Source: an uncultured Parvularculaceae bacterium (lineage in GTDB: Bacteria > Pseudomonadota > Alphaproteobacteria > Caulobacterales > Parvularculaceae). Taken from it: 64,000 nucleotides of DNA. The number at the start of each line of letters is the position of its first letter. Position 1 is the stretch's first letter. Both the position numbers and the translations under genes were made by a program. Location: positions 50,520 through 114,519 of the forward strand of contig CAMYLZ010000029.1 in NCBI GenBank assembly GCA_947259375.1, given 5' to 3'. The notes under the pieces were generated by a model. The model was not told the origin of the DNA and searched no databases. It worked only from the letters and a program-made list of their open reading frames with translations. Of this stretch, positions 44,996-52,177 are shown piece after piece.

Positions 44996-47410
44996 ATGAA
45001 TGGTCAGAGCCGACTTAATGCACTGAATTCCGCCGGATTAGCGGTTGTCATTTTATTTTTGTCGTTTCAGGCGCATGCGGCGGAATGTTTTGACCGCGAC
45101 ACCGATGATCCAAAAGCGGGTAATGCGACTGCGGTCATCGGGCCGGCTGTGGGTGTCGAGCGGTTACAGCGTGATGAGGTGTTTCGCCCGGACACCGGGG
45201 CAGACATGTTCACTGGCGATCGCGTAAGCACAGGCGATGCGTCCCATCTCCAACTGAAACTTTGCGATTGGAGTACGTATACGTTTTCGCCGAATTCGGA
45301 ATCGGCAATTAGCGAGTTTTTCGACGCGCGCGGCGCCGGCCGGCGACGTGTTGTGAATTTTTTACGGGGCGGATTCCGCTTTTCGTCGGGCCGCGATACC
45401 GCACCCGGATCGACCGAAGTGGTGTTGCAGGATACAGGCGTAACCATGGGGGTGCGCGGCACGAATGTCGTGCTGGCCGAGCTGGATGCCTGCGTCTATG
45501 CGGTGCTAGAAGGGCCGGTGCGCGATAATACGGGCCTAACGCGCAAAGGCCATGTGAATTTTTGGTTCGAACAGAACCGAGAAGCCATTGAAGCAAGTCT
45601 GAAGCGTCCTGGCTATGCCGTTTGTGTCAATGAATCGGGTGTTTCCGAACCGTTTAGGGCTGATGCGGCGTTGTTGCGCCGAATTTATCAAGCGTTCGTC
45701 CCGGTGGCGCCGGAAGGCGAGGGCGCCGAGTTCGAATATGCCGGCAATGCGCTTAGCGATTCAGGGCAGGGCGCCCAAGAAGGCCAATCCTATAAAGCGG
45801 ATACAGAGAAACGCGTCGACGACGAGGACGAGCAAACCGAGCAAAAGCCTGAAGAACCGTTTGATGAAGAGGAGGACGACCAATCGCCGCCTCCGCCGCC
45901 GACTATTCCGGTCGGCGATATCCTGCCGCTGGATGTGCTTGACGACTTCGCTGGAACGCAAGCGACCCCGGTGGGCAATGTGTTTGTGTTGGCGCCGGCG
46001 CAGTTGACTATAGATGACGGCGCGAGTGTGACTCAGCAGGACGGCGTCGTTATTTTCCAGATCGATATCGACTGGCAGAACCGCACCGTCGCGCCGGAAG
46101 CGGTGGCGTCATTCGTGCGGTTTGACTTCACGGTAACGGACCCTACGGACCTCACGCAGCGTAACCCACTCGGGATTACGCCGCCGGAAGACGTTCTCGA
46201 CGCATTTTACGATGCCGTGCTCGCGAGCTTCGGCGTTCCATTTGCGAGCGGGTCAGGCGGATTTGCCGAGTTTTCGACGCCGACATTCATGTTGACGATC
46301 CGTCAAGGGCCGGGTGACACGGTGACGGCTGACGTCAGCCTCGATTACACGGATACGGATGGGCAAGGAATCGTCTACACGATTGCCAGCGCGGCGAATG
46401 ACGTGATGTTGGCGGCTGGCGAAGGCGACCTTGCATTTTTCAGTAACGACGTTCCCCTTGGGGGTGTTTTTACGCCAGTTGAACTTGAAGGTTTTGCAAG
46501 TTCTGGAACAAGCATTCTCACCGGTTCTTCTGATATTGTCGGATCGACGCTCAGCGCACCGACGCGCCTTGCCGGATATTCCGTAGCCCAATTGGAGGTC
46601 AATTTCGATGATCGCACCGTTGGCGGCGGGTCGTCATTTATTGTGATTTCTGCCGGCGCGGATCCGGCTATCGGCGGCGCCGACACGCTTCATTATGTGT
46701 CGCTCGACCAACCTGCGGCTTTTGACAGTGGTCTGTTTGGGCTCGCATTTTATACGCTGGCGTCGCTGACGTCGGATTTGTCAGTTGTCAAAGGCCAAGG
46801 TTTGGTTGGTGATGATGAGGGGCTGGTTGGCAATATTGCAGGCATTTTTCAGGATGGCAGCGGCAATCATCTTTATACAGAGATAGATCTATTCGAGAAT
46901 TTCTCTCAAGCTCAGCCGCTCTCGACCATTACCGGACTGGAAGGGTTGGCGGCGACACTGGGTTCTGGAACGTTCCGCTTCAACGGTACGGCGGGCGGTC
47001 GCGGTTTCTCGGGGTTTGCGGAGCTTGAACGCGCGGACGGCGCCGTATTTTTTGGAAGCGCCGAAGCGTCAATTGACGTGAATTTCGCTAATCGCATGGT
47101 TGGCGGCGGCGAGTCTTTTGTGGCGGTGAACATTGATGATCCGTTCACTGGATTCGTGTTCAATCTCACGTCGCAACTCAATGCGGTGAGTTTTGATGAT
47201 GCGGCTGACGGGGTTGGCGTTTTTGGTTTCGGCGCGGGGGATTTCGCCGGAACAAATATCGACAACGCGTTGTTTCTTATTCGTGACGGTTCCGGCGGCG
47301 CAGGAGAAACCGCTGATCTCTATTTCAATTTCAATGATGGCGCAGGCGGGCTTGGGATAGCGGAGGTCGAGGACATGTCGCGTCAGGCCGGTGCGACGAC
47401 TTTGCCTTAG
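44996..47410 (+). CDS. FecR-domain protein with C-terminal beta-repeats, 804 aa
   Basis: Exported protein with signal peptide ending FQAHA. A periplasmic-type FecR domain fills about residues 30-170 (GDRVSTGDASHLQLKL, GVTMGVRGTNVVL). An acidic/proline linker follows (EEEDDQSPPPPPTIP, about residues 280-305), then repeated beta units with the pattern D.NF.NRTVGGG: DIDWQNRTV, EVNFDDRTVGGG, DVNFANRMVGGG. These resemble the handle/barrel strands of Slam-dependent proteins. Two cysteines lie near the N-terminus but no lipobox is convincing. Probably secreted or surface exposed by the preceding Slam-like protein. Confidence 0.82.
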   Translation: MNGQSRLNALNSAGLAVVILFLSFQAHAAECFDRDTDDPKAGNATAVIGPAVGVERLQRDEVFRPDTGADMFTGDRVSTGDASHLQLKLCDWSTYTFSPNSESAISEFFDARGAGRRRVVNFLRGGFRFSSGRDTAPGSTEVVLQDTGVTMGVRGTNVVLAELDACVYAVLEGPVRDNTGLTRKGHVNFWFEQNREAIEASLKRPGYAVCVNESGVSEPFRADAALLRRIYQAFVPVAPEGEGAEFEYAGNALSDSGQGAQEGQSYKADTEKRVDDEDEQTEQKPEEPFDEEEDDQSPPPPPTIPVGDILPLDVLDDFAGTQATPVGNVFVLAPAQLTIDDGASVTQQDGVVIFQIDIDWQNRTVAPEAVASFVRFDFTVTDPTDLTQRNPLGITPPEDVLDAFYDAVLASFGVPFASGSGGFAEFSTPTFMLTIRQGPGDTVTADVSLDYTDTDGQGIVYTIASAANDVMLAAGEGDLAFFSNDVPLGGVFTPVELEGFASSGTSILTGSSDIVGSTLSAPTRLAGYSVAQLEVNFDDRTVGGGSSFIVISAGADPAIGGADTLHYVSLDQPAAFDSGLFGLAFYTLASLTSDLSVVKGQGLVGDDEGLVGNIAGIFQDGSGNHLYTEIDLFENFSQAQPLSTITGLEGLAATLGSGTFRFNGTAGGRGFSGFAELERADGAVFFGSAEASIDVNFANRMVGGGESFVAVNIDDPFTGFVFNLTSQLNAVSFDDAADGVGVFGFGAGDFAGTNIDNALFLIRDGSGGAGETADLYFNFNDGAGGLGIAEVEDMSRQAGATTLP

Positions 47411-47416
47411 GCCGTC

Positions 47417-49660
47417 ATGAAAGCCTTGCGCAAAATGTTTGGACCACGTGTCGCCGGGTTGATCGGCGCGGGGCTGGCGCTGGCGCTTGTTTACCAACAG
47501 CCAGCGCTGGTCAATATCGCGCGTGATCGCCTGTTTGATCAGTTTCAGCGCTTGGCGCCGCGTACGTATGAAGAAGATCCCGTGCGAGTGATCGAAATCG
47601 ATGACGCCGCTCTTGAAAGATATGGCCAGTGGCCGTGGCCGCGTCATCGTTTTGCGGCGCTTGTCGATAAGCTCAATGAAGCGGGCGCGGCGGCGATTGT
47701 TTTCGATGTTATCTTCGCGGAACCGGACCGGACCAGCCCCGGGAATGTCGCGCGAAGCTGGATCGACGCGCCGGTGCTTGCGCCGATTGTATCGAAGTTA
47801 GGGGCGTCAGATCTCGCGGCGCTGGACCATGACGCCCGTTTGGCGACATCGCTTGCTGTGGCGCCGAGCGTTTTGCACCTGACTGCGCGTTCGGGAGCTT
47901 CGGCCGGCGGCTGTGTTCCAGTGCTTGAAGCCTCGCGAGTTCAGGGTTTGCCGCCGGAAGACCTTGCGCGCGTTGCGCCGAGTTTTCGGCAGGTGGTGCC
48001 GTCATTGCCTGTATTCCGCGAAGCGGCGAGCGGCGAGGGGTTTGCGCGTGCAGCGCTTGCGGACGATGCGATTGTGCGCGCAGTGCCATTGATTGCGCTG
48101 GCCTGTGACGGTGTTGAAATTTATCCAAGTCTGGCCCTGGAGGCGCTGCGTGTGGCTGCTCCGCGACTCGATCCGAAGTTCGCACCGCCGGAATTTGCTC
48201 GAGCGGCGGCGAATGGCGCTTGTCGCGCGCATGTCACCGGCATCGCTCATCAATCTGTGTCTCAGGTTGTGCTTTGTCGCCTGAGGTTCCCAACAACTGA
48301 AGATGGGCAGTTGTGGGTGCATTATTCAAAGTCTTCCAGCATTGAAAAACGCCGCCTTTCGGTCGTAGATGTTTTTGACAGTGATGCAGCAGCTCTAGGC
48401 GATGCCGTGCGTGGGCGGATCGTGCTGATTGGCGCGTCGGCGGAAGGGCTGCGCGATGTCCTCATCACGCCGTTGGGTGACGAACGGCCGGGCGTGCATA
48501 TCCATGCGGAGGTGATCGAACAGGCGCTTGCAGAAAAGACGCTGTTCCGGGCCTGGGATGTTATGCGCCCCATAGAGATTTTTGCAGCAGTTATAGTCTC
48601 GATTTTATTGATGTTGATGTTGCCGCGAATGTCGGCCGCCATAGGTTTTGCTGTCTGGCTAATTCTAATGGCGGCGGTATTTGCGGGAACATTTTTTGCG
48701 TTTAGCGCTGGGCGGCTGCTGATCGACCCTATTACGCCAAGCTTGGTTGTGACGTTGTCTTTTACAGGCGCCTTCGTGGTTATGTTTCAGCAGGAACAGC
48801 TTGCGCGGAAATTCATTCGCGGCGCATTCGGAAAATTCCTGTCACCCTTGATTCTCGACCGGCTTGAACGGGATCCGACGCTACTCAAGCTGGAAGGGGA
48901 ATCGCGTGAGATTACAGCATTTTTCTCTGATATTCGCGGTTTTACATCGATCTCTGAACAGATGGCGCCGCAAGCTGTAACGACGCTGCTTAACCAGTAT
49001 TTTACGCCGATGACCCGCATCGTCGTCGAACACAAAGGACTGGTTGACAAATATATGGGAGACGGTCTTGCCGCCATGTGGAACGCGCCGGTCGATGTTG
49101 ATGACCATCCGGCGCAAGGGGCGCGGGCGGCGTTGCAGATGTTGAAATCACTGGAAAGGCTGAATGGAATTTGGCGTGCGAATAAGCAACTGCCAGTCCC
49201 CGAAATAAAAATTGGCATTGGATTGCATACGGCGGAAGCACGCGTCGGTAATTTCGGCTCCGAAGATCATCTCGAATATTCGATGCTGGGCGATATGGTG
49301 AACCTGACCTCAAGGCTCGAATCTCTCACCAAACAATATGGCGCGACGATTATCATCTCTGAACAAACGCGCGAACGCATTCCGGATTTTGCGGCAGTGC
49401 CCCTTGGCGCTTTCACAGTTAAAGGGCGCACCGATCCGACGGTGATTTTTGCTCTGGTTGGCGATGAGGCTGTTGCCGCGAGAGCGGATTTTCAGGACTT
49501 TCGCCGTTCGTTCGAGGCCGGCGTCGTTGCGCTTGAAGACGGAGAGGTTTTCGCCGCACTTGAGCATTTCAACGCCTGCCGCCAAGGAGAGACATTTGGT
49601 CTCGATGCAGCGCTCGACATTTTTTGCCGGCGGGCGGAAGAAAAACAGCATTCATCTTAA
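47417..49660 (+). CDS. CHASE2-domain class III adenylate cyclase
   Basis: 747 aa. An N-terminal helix, a periplasmic CHASE2 sensor (about residues 40-375; RVIEIDDAALERYGQWPWPR), three transmembrane helices (about 385-460), and a class III cyclase domain (about 490-670). Metal aspartates are in FFSDIRGFTSIS and KYMGDGLAAMW; the transition-state Asn/Arg are in LGDMVNLTSRLES. It should make cAMP in response to an envelope signal. It starts 6 bases after the FecR-domain gene, so that protein may supply the signal. Confidence 0.93.
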   Translation: MKALRKMFGPRVAGLIGAGLALALVYQQPALVNIARDRLFDQFQRLAPRTYEEDPVRVIEIDDAALERYGQWPWPRHRFAALVDKLNEAGAAAIVFDVIFAEPDRTSPGNVARSWIDAPVLAPIVSKLGASDLAALDHDARLATSLAVAPSVLHLTARSGASAGGCVPVLEASRVQGLPPEDLARVAPSFRQVVPSLPVFREAASGEGFARAALADDAIVRAVPLIALACDGVEIYPSLALEALRVAAPRLDPKFAPPEFARAAANGACRAHVTGIAHQSVSQVVLCRLRFPTTEDGQLWVHYSKSSSIEKRRLSVVDVFDSDAAALGDAVRGRIVLIGASAEGLRDVLITPLGDERPGVHIHAEVIEQALAEKTLFRAWDVMRPIEIFAAVIVSILLMLMLPRMSAAIGFAVWLILMAAVFAGTFFAFSAGRLLIDPITPSLVVTLSFTGAFVVMFQQEQLARKFIRGAFGKFLSPLILDRLERDPTLLKLEGESREITAFFSDIRGFTSISEQMAPQAVTTLLNQYFTPMTRIVVEHKGLVDKYMGDGLAAMWNAPVDVDDHPAQGARAALQMLKSLERLNGIWRANKQLPVPEIKIGIGLHTAEARVGNFGSEDHLEYSMLGDMVNLTSRLESLTKQYGATIIISEQTRERIPDFAAVPLGAFTVKGRTDPTVIFALVGDEAVAARADFQDFRRSFEAGVVALEDGEVFAALEHFNACRQGETFGLDAALDIFCRRAEEKQHSS

Positions 49661-49766
49661 CTTTGTCGGCTGAGGTCCCGAAAGGTGCGGATTTTGGCGG
49701 GAGATCTCCGCTCATGCTGCCTGGCGACCTCTATTTTCGCCTTTTATTAACGAACCCTGCGCGGCC

Positions 49767-49782
49767 TGTGACCGTCATCACA
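49767..49782 (+). promoter_or_regulatory. Perfect CRP box, unit 1
   Basis: TGTGA-CCGTCA-TCACA matches the cAMP receptor protein consensus in all ten conserved bases. Its centre is about 41 bp upstream of a start expected from TATTTT at 49804-49809, i.e. class II activation geometry. It precedes the first 28-residue peptide by 76 bases. Confidence 0.8.
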
Positions 49783-49858
49783 TCCAAATTTTGGGCGTCT
49801 CCCTATTTTGTTCTCATCGGTCGGCAACGACGGGCTGGGAAAAACGGGAGACAGACCA

Positions 49859-49945
49859 ATGGGCGTGATCGAAGTCATTTTGATCGGTTTTATCGGTATG
49901 AACATGGCCCTTGGAGTTTCGAGCCTCTTCACGGCCAACCGTTGA
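49859..49945 (+). CDS. 28-residue membrane peptide, copy 1
   Basis: Tiny ORF with a good CGGGAG ribosome site. It starts MGVIEVILIGFIGMNMALGV and ends in SSLFTANR, so it is essentially one transmembrane helix with a basic tail. 19 of 28 residues match copy 2, and substitutions are mostly conservative, which argues for a translated gene. It has its own CRP box upstream and its own terminator downstream. Function unknown; size and cAMP control recall small membrane regulators that bind larger membrane proteins. Confidence 0.78.
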   Translation: MGVIEVILIGFIGMNMALGVSSLFTANR

Positions 49946-49991
49946 ACGCAACGCAACGCCAAAACGTTGCGCCTCAAGCAGGGGGAGAGAG

Positions 49992-50029
49992 CGGCGCGCC
50001 CGCCGGGGGAGGGGCGCGCCGTATTTTTT
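49992..50029 (+). terminator. Terminator after peptide copy 1
   Basis: CGGCGCGCC (49992-50000) pairs perfectly with GGCGCGCCG (50013-50021), followed by TATTTTTTA. Strong intrinsic terminator that isolates unit 1 from unit 2. Confidence 0.85.
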
Positions 50030-50076
50030 ACGTAGATTCGATAAATTACGCGGTTTTTCGAAAAACGACTTGTCAC

Positions 50077-50092
50077 TGTGACGGTGATCACA
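50077..50092 (+). promoter_or_regulatory. Perfect CRP box, unit 2
   Basis: TGTGA-CGGTGA-TCACA, again ten of ten consensus bases, 77 bases upstream of the second 28-residue peptide. It is offset by 310 bp from the first box, while the two peptides are offset by 311 bp. Confidence 0.8.
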
Positions 50093-50169
50093 GCGGGATT
50101 TCAGCGACGCAGATACCTTCTCACCATCGGCGGTCGGGAGTGACCGCGAGAAAGGCGGGAGAGTTAGTC

Positions 50170-50256
50170 ATGGGCATGATCGAAATCATTCTTATAGGTT
50201 TCATCGGAGTGAACCTCGCCCTTGGCGCCTCGAGCGCTTTCACGCGGGCCCGATAG
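50170..50256 (+). CDS. 28-residue membrane peptide, copy 2
   Basis: Tiny ORF starting MGMIEIILIGFIGVNLALGA and ending SSAFTRAR, the same length and layout as copy 1 (one hydrophobic helix, basic C-terminus). GCGGGAGAG lies upstream as ribosome site. Third-position and conservative changes between the copies suggest selection on the protein. Followed by two hairpins. Immediately upstream of the Crp-family regulator gene. Confidence 0.78.
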   Translation: MGMIEIILIGFIGVNLALGASSAFTRAR

Positions 50257-50270
50257 CCGAACCCTTCCAG

Positions 50271-50297
50271 TGACCGGAGCAGGCCCCGCTCCGGTCA
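50271..50297 (+). repeat. Perfect 10-bp inverted repeat
   Basis: TGACCGGAGC (50271-50280) and GCTCCGGTCA (50288-50297), loop of 7. It lies between peptide copy 2 and its terminator; possible 3' stabilising hairpin. Confidence 0.7.
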
Positions 50298-50311
50298 GCC
50301 TTGAAACTATA

Positions 50312-50341
50312 GCGCGTCCCAGAAGTGGGACGCGCTTTTTT
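50312..50341 (+). terminator. Terminator after peptide copy 2
   Basis: GCGCGTCCCA (50312-50321) and TGGGACGCGC (50326-50335), perfect 10-bp stem with GAAG loop, followed by six T. Textbook intrinsic terminator before the Crp gene. Confidence 0.92.
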
Positions 50342-50421
50342 GTCGAGGCGCCCTGCGGCGCGACAAGCGAAGAATTTTTCAGTACAAACAAAATCAGGGA
50401 CGGTTTTTTAGGGAGGATCGG

Positions 50422-51141
50422 GTGAGCGGGCCCACTGCCAAACACGGCTCGACTGCCAGCCTTATCTGGGAGTTGAAACGCCATCCGTTTTTCGAAGCCT
50501 TGTCAGACGACAAGCTCGAGGGGCTGCTAAGCGCCGCTAGGCCGGTGGTTTTTCCGGCCCGCAAACAAATTTTCGCGCAAGGTGATGAGAGCGACTGCGT
50601 CTACATTATCTTGTCCGGCAGAGTGAAGATCTCCAGCTTTTCAGACGCCGGTAAGGAAACAGTGCTTGCCTTTATGGGCGAGAGCGACGTCCTTGGGGAA
50701 ATGGGCGTGTTTGACGGCGGCCCGCGTTCCGCAGCAGCAAACGCGTTGCAGGAAACGCGGGCGCTCAAGCTCTATCGCCGAGACGTTCTTGATTTCCTCG
50801 AACGCAATCACGGTGTCGCACTGCAAATCATCGCCGCCCTTTGTACACGGTTGCGGCACACGAACTTTCTGCTTGAGGATATTGCGACCTTGCCGGCGGG
50901 GCCGCGCCTGGCGCGGGCGCTTCTACGTCTCGGTGAGCATTACGGACATAAGGACGATGACGGCGCCCTATGTATCGACATGAAATTGAGCCAGGGCAAT
51001 CTGGGCGCACATGCCGGCCTGATGCGCGAGAATGTCAATCGCCAGTTGAAGCTATGGGAAACGCAGGGCCTTGTCCGTCAGGACGCTGGTGTCATCACCA
51101 TCCTACAGCCCGAAACGCTGAAGCATATTGGCGAAGAATAA
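50422..51141 (+). CDS. Crp-family transcription regulator
   Basis: 239 aa starting at GTG behind AGGGAGG. The N-terminal cyclic-nucleotide-binding domain has the phosphate cassette LGEMGVFDGGPRSAA, with the Gly-Glu and Arg-Ser pairs used by cAMP-binding CRP; there are no FNR-type cysteine clusters. The C-terminal winged helix has LMRENVNRQLKLWETQG, where Arg-Glu-x-x-x-Arg matches E. coli CRP R180/E181/R185 that read TGTGA. It is therefore expected to bind the two boxes just upstream. Transcribed separately from the peptides; convergent with the malonyltransferase-like gene. Confidence 0.92.
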   Translation: MSGPTAKHGSTASLIWELKRHPFFEALSDDKLEGLLSAARPVVFPARKQIFAQGDESDCVYIILSGRVKISSFSDAGKETVLAFMGESDVLGEMGVFDGGPRSAAANALQETRALKLYRRDVLDFLERNHGVALQIIAALCTRLRHTNFLLEDIATLPAGPRLARALLRLGEHYGHKDDDGALCIDMKLSQGNLGAHAGLMRENVNRQLKLWETQGLVRQDAGVITILQPETLKHIGEE

Positions 51142-51148
51142 AGCAAAC

Positions 51149-52177
51149 TCAAATTGCGAGCGCTCGTTGGTCTTCGCGTCCCATGGCGATCAGGAATGGA
51201 TTTTCTTTTTGCATCGCGGCGAAATCATTCTTGGATTCAAGTCCGAGCCACCGGTGGCGGATAAGCTCCTGTGCGACGGCCGCGCCAAGCGTTGCGCCGG
51301 GGCCGGCGAGAATCAAACGGTCTGGCGCGAATTCCTTAACCGCGATTTCGACCGACTTGGAAAAATCATATGTTTCTACGATCTGGTGTCCCAGCGTGTA
51401 CTGATAAAGCGCTTCGGAATCAGTTGTGTGGGGCGACCAGATAACGCCGCGCCCGTCGATCATCGGAATTTGCGGGGCTCGGAAGATGCTGCCCGGCAGG
51501 AGTGAAAACGCCTTGTTCGATACATGCTGCAATAACGGCGTATGAAAAGCGGCATGGCGCGCAAGCCGGAATGGAAACCGTCCCTCAACAGGCGGAAGCG
51601 CTTTTTCCATCGCCGCCATGCCGGCGTCATCACCTGCAAGCACTGCCGTGCCGCCAAGGCGGATCGACAGGAACGCGCTTCCTTCCGTTCGGCCGGCGTG
51701 TAGCGCTTCTCCGAGGGCCTTTTCATTGGCGCGAGAGCGACACCACTGCTCGTCGACAAACGGATAGACAAGCTGCCCGCCGACGCCGTGTGTTTCCATC
51801 AACGCCCCCATCGTATCCACAATGCGTATGGCGCCATCCTCATCGATTGCGCGCGCCGCTGCGAGGGTGAGATACCAACCGAGAGAGTTGCCGCAAACGG
51901 CGACAATGTCGAATTCATCGCGGTTGATAGCGGAGAAATCGGCGAGCGCACAGGTGTAAATCAACGGTGATGCGTTAATGCTTGATGCATGTTGCCTGGC
52001 CGTATAGGACTTGGCGTTATCGAGTGCAGAGACAGTTTCGCGTTCTTGTTGCGCGCGCCAATTGTCAACGCCGGCGATGAACTCGGCTTTGTCGCCGTGG
52101 TGGCGTGCGAGATATCCCAGTTCGTCCTTGCCATAGGCGCCGCGGCCCGGAAATATTACAACTGCGGATTTTTTCAT
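51149..52177 (-). CDS. Malonyl-CoA:ACP acyltransferase-like protein
   Basis: 342-residue acyltransferase-fold protein. The nucleophile elbow reads VCGNSLGWYL instead of the usual GHSLGEY, keeping the serine but changing its neighbours; a downstream histidine lies in RHAAFHTPLLQ, the usual partner. The oxyanion Gln region (FPGRGAYG) has Arg where FabD has Gln. Substrate may differ from malonyl-CoA. The ATG overlaps the stop of the fused E1 dehydrogenase (TAATG), so the two are co-translated. Confidence 0.82.
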   Translation of the reverse strand: MKKSAVVIFPGRGAYGKDELGYLARHHGDKAEFIAGVDNWRAQQERETVSALDNAKSYTARQHASSINASPLIYTCALADFSAINRDEFDIVAVCGNSLGWYLTLAAARAIDEDGAIRIVDTMGALMETHGVGGQLVYPFVDEQWCRSRANEKALGEALHAGRTEGSAFLSIRLGGTAVLAGDDAGMAAMEKALPPVEGRFPFRLARHAAFHTPLLQHVSNKAFSLLPGSIFRAPQIPMIDGRGVIWSPHTTDSEALYQYTLGHQIVETYDFSKSVEIAVKEFAPDRLILAGPGATLGAAVAQELIRHRWLGLESKNDFAAMQKENPFLIAMGREDQRALAI

